This document shows, in pieces, positions 46,058-54,473 of a stretch of DNA of 64,000 nt. The DNA lies in assembly GCA_018195615.1 (NCBI GenBank), contig JAGTPG010000002.1, positions 3,600,501 through 3,664,500 of the forward strand. The letters are read 5' to 3'. A program made the position numbers and the translations under genes. The notes beneath the pieces were generated by a model. It saw nothing but the letters and a program-made list of their open reading frames with translations. It ran no database searches and was not told where the DNA came from. This stretch comes from Streptomyces tuirus (lineage in GTDB: Bacteria; Actinomycetota; Actinomycetes; Streptomycetales; Streptomycetaceae). Within the stretch, counting starts at the first letter, position 1; the number at the start of each line of letters is the position of its first letter.

Positions 46058-46260
46058 CGTTATGTTTTCCGCAGTCCTGCAAGAGGACCGCTGGCCTCCG
46101 GGCCCGGCATGGCTGGTCCCCCCTGTCGAACCGATGACCTGGGGGGTGGTGCCACCGGGCCCGAGAGGCGCCGTTGGAGACGCTGATGAGAGGTCCGACT
46201 ACCGCCCGGCCGAGCGCAACGCCCGGCCGCGTACGGGCGGCAGGTCTGCATAACGTGGAT
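46058..46260 (+). ncRNA. Candidate IS110 bridge RNA
   Basis: The non-coding left end of the IS110-family element (total gap 45879-46317, 439 bp) folds strongly. A short stem GTCCT/AGGAC lies near 46073-46088. A long stem joins CTCCGGGCCCGG (46096-46107) to CCGGGCCCGAG (46155-46165), with an inner CCCCCC/GGGGGG closing a 17-nt loop (46124-46140). A third stem joins CCGCCCG (46202-46208) to CGGGCGG (46234-46240). Two large internal loops upstream of the recombinase gene fit the bridge RNA of the IS110 group. The exact ends are not determined. Confidence 0.45.
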
Positions 46261-46317
46261 GCGCGCACGACGCCAACGCCCAGGCCAGCACGCACAACAT
46301 CCGTTCGGGAGGACGGC

Positions 46318-47520
46318 TTGAACGACAGCGACGAGATAGGCGTCTTCCTCGGCCTGGACGTCGGCAAGACGAACCATCACGGCCACGGTCTCACCCCGGC
46401 CGGCAAGAAGGTCTTCGACAAGCAGCTGCCCAACACCGAGCCGAAGCTGAGACAGGTCTTCGACAAGTTCCGTGAGAAGTTCGGCACTGTCCTGGTGATC
46501 GTGGACCAGCCCGCCTCGATCGGCGCCCTGCCGCTGACAGTGGCCCGCGACACGGGCTGCCAGGTCGCCTATCTGCCGGGCCTGTCGATGCGGCGGATCG
46601 CCGACCTCTACCCCGGCGAGGCCAAGACCGACGCCCGCGACGCGGCCGTGATCGCCGACGCGGCCCGCACCATGCCCCACACCCTGCGCTCGCTGGAGCT
46701 GACCGACGAGATCACGGCCGAACTCACCGTCCTCGTCGGCTTCGACCAGGACCTGGCGGCCGAGGCCACCCGCACCAGCAACCGGATCCGCGGCCTGCTC
46801 ACCCAGTTCCACCCGTCGCTGGAACGCGTCCTCGGGCCACGCCTGGACCATCAGGCCGTGACCTGGCTGCTGGAACGCTACGGATCCCCCGCCAGCTTGC
46901 GAAAGGCCGGACGCCGCAAGCTCGTCGAGGTCATCCGGCCCAAGGCCCCGCGCATGGCGAAACGGCTGATCGACGAAGTCTTCGATGCGCTCGACGAGCA
47001 GACCGTCGTGGTCCCCGGCACCGGCACCCTCGACATGGTGATCCCGTCGCTGGCCCGCTCGCTCAGCGCCGTCCACGAACAACGCCGGGCGACGGAAGCC
47101 CAGATCACAGCCCTGCTGGAGGACCACCCTCTTTCCAAGGTCCTGACGTCGCTGCCCGGCGTCGGCGTCAGGACCGCCGCCACACTGCTGGTCACCGTCG
47201 GCGACGGCACCAGCTTCCCCACCGCCGCCCACCTCGCCTCCTACGCCGGCCTCGCCCCCACCACGAAGTCCTCGGGGACCTCGATCCACGGGGAACACGC
47301 TCCCCGAGGCGGCAACCGGCAACTCAAACGCGCGATGTTCCTGTCCGCGTTCGCCGCCCTGCACGACCCCGCCTCCCGCACCTACTACGACAAATGCCGG
47401 GCCAGAGGAAAGACCCACACGCAAGCCCTCCTCCGCCTCGCCCGCCAGCGGATCAACGTCCTGTTCGCGATGCTCCGCGACGGCACCTTCTACGAACCCA
47501 GAACCCCACGCCTCGCTTGA
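46318..47520 (+). CDS. IS110 family transposase/recombinase
   Basis: 400 aa. The N-terminal RuvC-like DEDD domain has FLGLDVGKTNH, VIVDQPASIGALP and a TDARDAAVIADAAR segment. The C-terminal Tnp20 domain has LTSLPGVGVRTAATLLV, HLASYAGLAPTTKSSG and GNRQLKRAMFLSAF with the catalytic Ser region. The TTG start at 46318 has GGGAGGA upstream. IS110 elements lack inverted repeats and target duplications, so the element ends cannot be read directly. It appears intact and could be active. Confidence 0.92.
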   Translation: MNDSDEIGVFLGLDVGKTNHHGHGLTPAGKKVFDKQLPNTEPKLRQVFDKFREKFGTVLVIVDQPASIGALPLTVARDTGCQVAYLPGLSMRRIADLYPGEAKTDARDAAVIADAARTMPHTLRSLELTDEITAELTVLVGFDQDLAAEATRTSNRIRGLLTQFHPSLERVLGPRLDHQAVTWLLERYGSPASLRKAGRRKLVEVIRPKAPRMAKRLIDEVFDALDEQTVVVPGTGTLDMVIPSLARSLSAVHEQRRATEAQITALLEDHPLSKVLTSLPGVGVRTAATLLVTVGDGTSFPTAAHLASYAGLAPTTKSSGTSIHGEHAPRGGNRQLKRAMFLSAFAALHDPASRTYYDKCRARGKTHTQALLRLARQRINVLFAMLRDGTFYEPRTPRLA

Positions 47521-47662
47521 CGAAGGACACAGAGGCACCCCCCCACACCACCCACAAGCCGCCGAGACCACCCGGCGTGCGCTGAAACCCTGCCGCGCAC
47601 CGCCTCCGCCCCGGGCCGGATACACGCCAGTACCGCGACCTACCAGCGGCCCCCACTTCCCC

Positions 47663-47821
47663 GGGCCGCCCGCTCGCTTCTCTCCCGTGCCGGAGCGGCC
47701 CGGGTCAAGGGTGAGCCCGAAGGGCCATCGGCGCCAGCCGACGCGAAACGCAGCGCAGCGGAGTGAAGCGCCCTTGAGGCGGGCCGCGGAGGCACGACAC
47801 TGGCCAGGAAGCGGGCGGCCC
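47663..47821. other. Nested inverted-repeat segment in a 639-bp non-coding gap
   Basis: The gap 47521-48159 has no credible gene. Outer arms GGGCCGCCCGC (47663-47673) and GCGGGCGGCCC (47811-47821) are perfect. Inner arms at 47696-47711 and 47771-47786 (CGGCCCGggTCAAGGG with CCCTTGAggCGGGCCG) pair with two mismatches. A further hairpin GGTTGGCT-CGTC-AGCCAACC is at 47858-47877. It may be the right end of the mobile element, a structured RNA, or a dispersed repeat at the island border. Confidence 0.55.
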
Positions 47822-48159
47822 CACGGCATCCGTCTAGAGGCCGCAGGACCATCGCGAGGTTGGCTCGTCAGCCAACCCCTCCCCAAATCCGGACCCTAAC
47901 GCTTCGCCATGAACTGCATCATCTGCGCGCGTTCTGCAAGGCCAGCGACGCCGATATCGGCTCCGCCGAGTTCCCTACCGCCCCCGTCACCTCGCGGCAG
48001 CGGCTACATCGACGCGTGACTCGCTTGCGGTAGCTCGTGCATCGACGGCGGTGAGCTTGCTCCTGTGCCCTGCCCGGGAGGTCCGACCTTGTCCATGCTC
48101 CCGCCCCTGTACACCTACCCCACTCCTCTCCTCCTCCGCAGCGCCGGCAGAATGCTTCC

Positions 48160-48594
48160 GTGCCCGGTGCTGTCCCATCCTCCCCCGGTGTCTCCGCCCG
48201 CATGAGCCGCCAGAACTCCCGCGACACGGCTCCCGAGGTGGCGGTCCGACGATTGCTGCACGCCTCGGGCCTGCGCTATCGCGTGAACGTGCCCGTGCCG
48301 GGGTTGCCCCGCCGCACGATCGACATCGTCTTCCCCAAGGCAAAGATCGCAGTGTTCCTGGATGGCTGCTTCTGGCACGGGTGCCCTCAACACGCAACAC
48401 ACCCCAAGGCCAACGCCGAATGGTGGCGAGCGAAGCTCGACAAGAACATGGCTCGTGATCGCGAGACGACCGCGCATCTCGAAGCTGACGGATGGATTGT
48501 CCTACGGTTCTGGGAACACGAGTCTCCCGAAGTCGTCGCTCTGTCCGTCGCGCGGGTCAAGAGAGCAGTAGCCCTGGGCCTTCCTCACGACTGA
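48160..48594 (+). CDS. vsr: Very short patch repair endonuclease (Vsr)
   Basis: 144 aa from GTG 48160 (the SSPGVSARMSR N-terminus is typical of actinomycete Vsr); ATG 48202 is the alternative. Vsr nicks DNA next to T:G mismatches that arise from deaminated 5-methylcytosine. Visible features: RNSRDTAPEVAVRRLLHASGLRYRV with its acidic and His residues, the catalytic Asp in TIDIVFPKAKIAVFLDGCFWHGCPQH, the zinc ligands C/H in that stretch, and the C-terminal VLRFWEHE. It guards the damage caused by the cytosine methyltransferase encoded at the far side of the island. Confidence 0.92.
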   Translation: MPGAVPSSPGVSARMSRQNSRDTAPEVAVRRLLHASGLRYRVNVPVPGLPRRTIDIVFPKAKIAVFLDGCFWHGCPQHATHPKANAEWWRAKLDKNMARDRETTAHLEADGWIVLRFWEHESPEVVALSVARVKRAVALGLPHD

Positions 48595-48781
48595 CCAGGC
48601 CTCCGCTGGGGAGACGACCAGCCACTTGAGGCTCACCAGACCCAGCGAGACTTTACGTAAGCAAATGACTCATTCGCTCCCTAATGATCGTCGCACTGCA
48701 TAAGCACCACCTGACGGCCAGAGGGGGTTTCCATTAGGGAATCTGAAACCCCCCGCGAGCCGCAAGACGGCGAGCCGCGCC

Positions 48782-48976
48782 CTACTGCACAGCTTCCCCG
48801 CCCCCCTCATCACCGCCGTCGTTCGCGTCGTGGGCAATGTCGCTCACGCCGAGGTGGAACTCGTCGGCCCCAGAGGTGACCCTCGCCAGGGTCGCAGAAC
48901 CATTGACGACAAACTCCACCGAAAAGGACTTGTCCGCGGGGAACTCCGCGAAGATCTGGCGCCGGTTCGGATGCAC
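48782..48976 (-). CDS. Small hypothetical protein (64 aa)
   Basis: The GTG at 48976 has GGAGG four bases upstream, supporting a real gene. The N-terminal 45 residues look beta-rich (IFAEFPADKSFSVEFVVNGSATLARV) and the C-terminus is acidic (HDANDGGDEGGGEA). It is divergent from the XRE-GHKL gene and points back at vsr. Not recognised; possibly a small component of the island. Confidence 0.5.
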   Translation of the reverse strand: MHPNRRQIFAEFPADKSFSVEFVVNGSATLARVTSGADEFHLGVSDIAHDANDGGDEGGGEAVQ

Positions 48977-49307
48977 GGAACCTCCATGATTCCAAGATCG
49001 ATCAGATGATCATGTGCTGGTTGCGCTGGGGAACGAGTCAGGAGCACGCCACAGCCACCCCGCGCGAACGGGAGCCAGCAGCGCAACGAGGGCCCCGCGA
49101 CAACAAGGCACCAGGACACTCGGAGTGAACTTTCAGAACCCACGAGGGGCGACGGACTGACACCCTACATCCGAACTGGCGTTGCAGGAACGGGCGTCCG
49201 AGCCGCCAGCCACACCTCACGAGCCCGTGCTATGGTGCCACGAAACACTACGTTACTCCCATCGAGTGATCCGGATGTGCACTTTTGTCCGAATCCACTT
49301 AAGAAAA

Positions 49308-49332
49308 GTTAACATCTTCAAGATCGATTAAC
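49308..49332. promoter_or_regulatory. Candidate operator before the XRE-GHKL gene
   Basis: In the 385-bp gap 48977-49361 the last 100 bp are unusually AT-rich. The perfect odd palindrome ATCTTCAAGAT (49314-49324) is flanked by GTTAAC and GATTAAC. It lies 30-50 bp before the XRE-domain gene, a natural autoregulatory site. Confidence 0.4.
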
Positions 49333-49361
49333 GGAGTCCCGGGTAGCGAAGCGAGGGGATC

Positions 49362-51431
49362 GTGAAGGAGTTCAGCGCCTGGCTCGGCGACATGCTGGCG
49401 CAGCGCGGAATGAGTCAGAAGAAGCTCGCAGAGCTGACCGGTGTGACCGGGGCTGCCGTGAATGGATGGGTGAACGGTCGCTCGGAGCCGCGCTACGAGA
49501 AGATCGCGGCCATTGCGGAAGCCCTCGGTGTCGACGTGGAGGACGCCGTCAGCCGCCGGGCTCCAATGGCTACCTCCAGCGACGTGAAATGGATCTTCCG
49601 GGCGGCTCCGGAAGATGGGGGCAGGGAGGGAGGCAACGCTGCCACGTTCGCCTTTTCACCCAGCCTGGAGGTGCTGGCAAGGGAAGCGACACAGAACAGC
49701 CTGGACGAGCAGCTTCCGGGCACACAGCCAGTGGTTGCTCGATATGTACTGCATGAGCTGACTGGACAGCATTTGCAGGACTTCATGCTCGCTCTCGGCT
49801 GGGAGTCAATCGAGAGGCACATCACAGCCGCCGCTGACGTGCGGCAGAAGGTTGGCCGTGTCCTACGAGATGGCCTCCAAGAGCTGAAGCGTACGCAGCG
49901 ACTCATCCTGCTTCGTGTGGATGACTACAACGCCACCGGTCTGACTGGTCCCGAGTACGACGATGGACGCTTCGCGCGTGTAGTTCGCAGGACGCTGGAC
50001 AGCGGAAAGGCAGGAACTCAGGGCGGGTCGTACGGCCTGGGAAAGGCTGCACTGTGGGCAACCAGCAGATTCGGCTTGGTACTTGTGAACAGCACCTTGT
50101 CAGTGCCCGAGGGCGGGCGCACAGAGCGCCGGATGGCTGGTCGGCTTGAACTCCCCTGGCACATGCTCGACGGTGTGGAGTACGCCGGTCCCGGTTGGTT
50201 CGGCACAATTGATCCGGAGCGCCAGAACACCGCTCAGTCATGGTGGGGTGACAGGCAGGCAGCCGAATCCCTCTACCTAGAGCGTCAGAACTCGACCCCT
50301 GGCACGACCTTTCTCGTCGTCGGTGCTTTTGACGGGTCCGGGGAAACAGAAGATCTCGAGGACATGCATGACCGACTGGTCAGCAGTCTGGCTCGAAACT
50401 TCTGGGCTTCCATGATCGGCGGGAAACAGGAGGGCGCCAAGCTACGCGCCTCAGTTGCCGCATTCCGTAACGGGGATCCGGTGAAACCGGAGGAATTCAT
50501 TGATCCTCACGTCTACGAGCCGGCACGATCAAGGGCCGTCCAGGCGTTCCTCGATGGAGAAACAGTTGAGGAACTGACAGACCGTAACCATGTGCTCCAG
50601 ACCACCGTGCCCTTGGAGCTGCGCCGCCGCAAGGATGACCTGAGCACCAACGCCCCCGGGATGCACGAGGCCGTGCTGCTCGTGACACCAGCTGACGAGG
50701 CAGACGACCAACCCGACTGCATCGCCTATATGCGCGCCACGCGAATGGTCGTGAAGTACAAGCGGATCGGTGATCTCCCTCTCGGACATCGGCCTTTCCA
50801 AGCAGTACTTCTGGCCGGCGCCGCTACGCGCAGCGGAACACCAGACGCAGAAGCGGCCGAGCAACTCTTGCGTACCGCCGAGCCACCGGACCACAACGAC
50901 TGGGAGGGTACTGAGGACCTCACGGCGACGTACGAGCGTGGAGCACGCCAGAAGATCATCGACTTCAAGAGACTCGCCGAACAGAAGGTGCGAGAGGTCC
51001 TACGCGGCCAGGAGGACGACGCGGCACAGGACGAAGGACCGGAGGCCTTGCGCGAGCTGCTCCGACTGGATCGACCGAAAGTAACGCGAACTCAAGGCTT
51101 CCCGACCGTCAAAGCAATCGCAGGCGGTATCGATGACCAGGGCGCATGGGACGTGACCGTGACGGTGAAGCTTCCCAAACGAGAAGAGGCGTGGGTGCTA
51201 TCGGCTGTGCCCAAGTTCCTCACCCGGTCATCGGGGCCGGTCAGCGTTGAATGGAGCAAACTCATACCGATCGATGGTTGCGATTTGACACCGCGCGGCA
51301 ACCTGACCTTCCGCGACGGAGCAGTCCAAGGGAAATTCCGCGGAATCACTGATGTTTCCAGCCATCCGGTGTCTGCTGCCATGTCACAGGTAATGGTCGA
51401 CGTCCGGCGAGCCAAGGAGGAACTCACGTGA
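49362..51431 (+). CDS. XRE helix-turn-helix fused to GHKL ATPase
   Basis: 689 aa. Residues 5-62 are a Cro/C1-type helix-turn-helix (MSQKKLAELTGVTGAAVNGW). Residues from about 95 form a GHKL ATPase: N-box LAREATQNSLDE (Glu108, Asn112, Asp115), G1-like box LRVDDYNATGLTG (residues 184-196), and G2-like loop GGSYGLGKAALWAT (221-234). The rest is a long unannotated region with charged helices and a beta-rich C-terminus. GHKL proteins of the MutL/MORC type accompany methyltransferase and Vsr genes in known restriction-like operons. The GTG start at 49362 follows the AT-rich operator. It is coupled by GTGA to the next gene. Lower GC than the flanks suggests transfer. Confidence 0.82.
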   Translation: MKEFSAWLGDMLAQRGMSQKKLAELTGVTGAAVNGWVNGRSEPRYEKIAAIAEALGVDVEDAVSRRAPMATSSDVKWIFRAAPEDGGREGGNAATFAFSPSLEVLAREATQNSLDEQLPGTQPVVARYVLHELTGQHLQDFMLALGWESIERHITAAADVRQKVGRVLRDGLQELKRTQRLILLRVDDYNATGLTGPEYDDGRFARVVRRTLDSGKAGTQGGSYGLGKAALWATSRFGLVLVNSTLSVPEGGRTERRMAGRLELPWHMLDGVEYAGPGWFGTIDPERQNTAQSWWGDRQAAESLYLERQNSTPGTTFLVVGAFDGSGETEDLEDMHDRLVSSLARNFWASMIGGKQEGAKLRASVAAFRNGDPVKPEEFIDPHVYEPARSRAVQAFLDGETVEELTDRNHVLQTTVPLELRRRKDDLSTNAPGMHEAVLLVTPADEADDQPDCIAYMRATRMVVKYKRIGDLPLGHRPFQAVLLAGAATRSGTPDAEAAEQLLRTAEPPDHNDWEGTEDLTATYERGARQKIIDFKRLAEQKVREVLRGQEDDAAQDEGPEALRELLRLDRPKVTRTQGFPTVKAIAGGIDDQGAWDVTVTVKLPKREEAWVLSAVPKFLTRSSGPVSVEWSKLIPIDGCDLTPRGNLTFRDGAVQGKFRGITDVSSHPVSAAMSQVMVDVRRAKEELT

Positions 51432-52402
51432 AAACGGTGTTCCCCTATGAGCTGCTCAGCGGTGACGTAACTCTGCGAGTCGAGAGGCTCTTCGTCGACA
51501 ACAAACCGATCAGATTGGAGAGAATCAATGATCGGGCCCAGGTTGTAGCCCTTGAGGACCTCGAGGAAACCAATCGAGGATGGTCGGAGATACGGCTCAA
51601 CGTCTCAGTGACTGCGGACGCGACAGAACTTGCCGCCGGCCCCTGGGAAACTCCTCAGTGCATCGCCGTTCTCACCAACCGACGGACGAACCTGTATCAG
51701 GCGTTTCCATTGCATCCCCAGAGCGACGGAACATGGCTGGGCGACGTCGAGCTCAGACGTGAAGAGCACGTGTCCCGTAGCCAACTAGCAGCGAAAATTG
51801 TGGCAACCGTCGATGGCGTCGAGGGCCGACTGATTGGCGGCAGTGAAGCTCCCTGGGACGTCGACTTTGAAGCCAAGGTTCCTGCTGCGGAACGTTCAGT
51901 AAAGATGCGCTGGGTCGACTTTACGGAGCATGACCATCTCAAGGAATACCGCGACGATCCTTGGCTGCTCGACTCGGAGGCCGGCGACCCTCTACTGCTC
52001 CTCAACTCCTCCGTGGACGGCCTCCGTGGAGTATTGGAGAACGCTGCAACAGCCGAACAGAAGCTCGTACGAGAGATCATGGCGTCTCAAGTTGCATCCG
52101 AGGCCTGGAGTGCCATGTTCAACACAGCCGTCTATGCGTGCGAAATAGTTGACGGTGAGCCGCAGTGGCCTGGTGGGTGGCACGAGGATGTGCTGCAGAG
52201 GATGATCCCTGATCTCTACCCGGATCTCTCGCCCGAGGAGGCCCTCGTAGAACTGGTGCAGGCGCGCTCACAGGGTGAGAACGGTGGCGACCTTCAGCGG
52301 CGACTGATGCATGGTGCTGGAGTTCAGTCACGCAAGCCCAGAAAGGTGTCGTCTGCCTTGCGGGATCTACGGCGCATGGCAAGTAAGAGGGAGACTCAGT
52401 GA
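51428..52402 (+). CDS. Island protein of unknown function (324 aa)
   Basis: GTG 51428 overlaps the stop of the GHKL gene and its own stop overlaps the next start, so the three are translationally coupled. The N-terminal half is predicted beta-rich (VTLRVERLFVDNKPIRLERI, IRLNVSVTADATELA, QCIAVLTNRRTNLYQAFPL). The C-terminal half is helical with VREIMASQVASEAWSAMFNTA and a basic tail. No signal peptide, membrane segment or catalytic motif. Family not recognised. The coupling suggests a stoichiometric partner of the ATPase. Confidence 0.78.
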   Translation: MKTVFPYELLSGDVTLRVERLFVDNKPIRLERINDRAQVVALEDLEETNRGWSEIRLNVSVTADATELAAGPWETPQCIAVLTNRRTNLYQAFPLHPQSDGTWLGDVELRREEHVSRSQLAAKIVATVDGVEGRLIGGSEAPWDVDFEAKVPAAERSVKMRWVDFTEHDHLKEYRDDPWLLDSEAGDPLLLLNSSVDGLRGVLENAATAEQKLVREIMASQVASEAWSAMFNTAVYACEIVDGEPQWPGGWHEDVLQRMIPDLYPDLSPEEALVELVQARSQGENGGDLQRRLMHGAGVQSRKPRKVSSALRDLRRMASKRETQ

Positions 52403-53298
52403 CCAGCGGGAAGTTCGACATACCGGAGAAGCTCGGGCGGATCTCGGACTCCGTAGCAGCCAAGGTGCTGACTCCAAGTGTGGTGAACGGTGCCCCGCTA
52501 CCGCAAGCGATCTTGCTCAGCAACTCGACTGCGCCTATAGACGATTCACACCGATGGAATGCTCATGAGGTACGTGCACTCATTGACGAAGCCATGGAAC
52601 GATTCGCAGACGACCGTCCCACGGCTTCGGATGCCTGGCTCGCTCCCCGCTTGCACTACACGCTGCGGATGACTCGTGCCGAAGCGACCGACTCAGAGGT
52701 GTGGAACTTCATTGCCCTCCGAGTTGCAACGGACTATGTACGTTGGCGATGGGGTCACGAAAAGGACGGCCGGGTGGCCGTGGGTCAAGCCGCTCGATTC
52801 AGCGGTCGATGGGACATTCAATGTTTCTCTCGCTTGTGGTGGGCCGCTGAACTCTTCCGCGATGGCGAGGACTACCGTCCTGTCGTTGCCGCGTGCAACA
52901 ACCAGGATGTGCTCAACACAGCCCTTCGCCTGGACATGAACAACCACCGCCCGACAGCTCAAGCCTTGGTAGAACTTCTCGAGAAAGGCACGGTGAGAAC
53001 CGGACGAGACGTGAACGGACTCGTCAAGGCAGCAGGGGCAGCCGGCAGCACCCTGGTGTATGAGGCAATCGCTCCTGACGAACCCAGAGATTACGAAGCG
53101 CTACAAGAGTGGATCGCATCCGTTGAATCAGACCCCGTATGGAATCCGAGCACTCTACCTCAAGGGCCCGTGGATGGAAGCGTCCCCCATCTCTCTGTAC
53201 AACGCCTAACCATATGGTTTGAACGGCTATTTGAGACAGCACCGGTACGCGGCAAGGAGATCCTCGACGAAGCGGAAAGGGACGGTCTCAACCTCTGA
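52399..53298 (+). CDS. DUF6339-like island protein (299 aa)
   Basis: Third gene of the coupled set (GTGA overlap). Mostly helical, with ASDAWLAPRLHYTLRMTRAEATDS, YVRWRWGHEKDG and SRLWWAAELFRDGEDY, a pattern I associate with DUF6339 proteins found in defence neighbourhoods. The C-terminal region (HLSVQRLTIWFERLFETAPVRGK) is also helical. No catalytic motif seen. It converges on the methyltransferase gene and overlaps its corrected 3' end by 11 bp. Confidence 0.72.
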   Translation: MTSGKFDIPEKLGRISDSVAAKVLTPSVVNGAPLPQAILLSNSTAPIDDSHRWNAHEVRALIDEAMERFADDRPTASDAWLAPRLHYTLRMTRAEATDSEVWNFIALRVATDYVRWRWGHEKDGRVAVGQAARFSGRWDIQCFSRLWWAAELFRDGEDYRPVVAACNNQDVLNTALRLDMNNHRPTAQALVELLEKGTVRTGRDVNGLVKAAGAAGSTLVYEAIAPDEPRDYEALQEWIASVESDPVWNPSTLPQGPVDGSVPHLSVQRLTIWFERLFETAPVRGKEILDEAERDGLNL

Positions 53299-54462
53299 GC
53301 GCTGCGTAAACCATTCCGGCCAGTGCCCGAGCGAGACCGACGGGAACTGCATTTCCGATCTGTCGGCCGATCTGGATCTTACTGCCGCTCCACTTGAACG
53401 TGCGGGGAAACCCTGAATCAGGGCAGCCTCATAGTGGGTAATAGGGCGATGTGCTCGAGGGTGGAGGTATCGTCCCTTCTCAGGCTTGTAGAACTCGGTC
53501 CTGATGGTGACGGCTGGACGGTCCCAATACATGCGCCCCATCACGTCGTGGGAACCCGTCTTGTGGGCCATCCACTTCTCGGTGGACAGCTCCGGTGGGA
53601 GGTCGTGACGATTCCCGCCCTCCGGAATAGCCCTGTACCGTTGCTTGGACAAGTCCGTCGGGTTCCGACCGAAGTGTAGGTCCGTGGTGAGGAATTCACC
53701 CGGAAGGATCTTCCCGAGAGGCTCGCAGATCTTCCCCTCGGGAAGTTCCGTGGTGAGGGTGTCTGTCGGCGTGTGCTGAAAGACAGTTGGACCTACCGCA
53801 GCCCATTTTTCCGGCCCTGCCCCCGGAAGGAATCCCTCGGCATTCTTGGCGTGTGTCGGTTCCGGGTAATCCAAATGTGCGAGATGCTTAAGGTCTCGAC
53901 GCACCGCGACGACAATCGCTCGACGCCTGGCCTGAGGGACTCCGTAATCCGCAGCATTCAGGACTGAATGGCGGACCAATACATAGTCGCGCAGCATCCC
54001 GTCCGGCTTCTCGGTAGCCGCATGCAGTAGAGCGAACTCCGGAGACCGCAGGAAGCGATCGACGTTCTCAATAATGAACAGCTTGGGTTTGATCTTATTC
54101 ACAACCCGCGCATACTCTCGCCACAGCTTATTGCGAGGGTCGCTCTTATCTTCTTTACCCAATCCGGAAAAGCCCTGACACGGAGGGCCTCCTAGGACGA
54201 CCTCCGCCTGGACCTCCTGAGCATCGGGCTCCCAGTCCTCGATGTCCTTGGCATGGATGTGATCCACGCCTCCTGCCTCGCCCGCGAAGTTGAGGGCATA
54301 AGTGGATGCGGCGGCGATGTCATGCTCCACCGCCGCAACCGTTCGAAAAAGGGAGGTATCGGCCCTACCTACCCGAAACTCATGGAATCCCTGTGTGAAG
54401 CCACCGCAACCAGCAAAGAGATCAACGATGTTGATGGGGGCTGTGCGTTCGGTGGCGGTCAT
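53288..54462 (-). pseudogene. DNA (cytosine-5)-methyltransferase, frameshifted at the 3' end
   Basis: About 391 aa. Motif I is DLFAGCGGFTQGF, motif IV is GGPPCQGFSGLG with catalytic Cys95, motif VI is FIIENVDRF, motif VIII is QARRRAIVVAV. A target-recognition region precedes the end. The frame breaks at the G4 run 53404-53407; one extra base restores QGFPRTFKWSGSKIQIGRQI and GNAVPVGLARALAG (motifs IX-X) with a stop at 53288. All catalytic parts are thus present, and the gene is probably functional. It lies 11 bp downstream of the inactive paralogue on the same strand. It would mark host DNA with 5-methylcytosine. Confidence 0.88.
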
Positions 54463-54473
54463 GTGGCCAGATC

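Noticed and set aside
47687..47899. 70-codon frame downstream of the IS110 gene
   Set aside because: Lies entirely inside the inverted-repeat segment; amino-acid composition reflects the stems.
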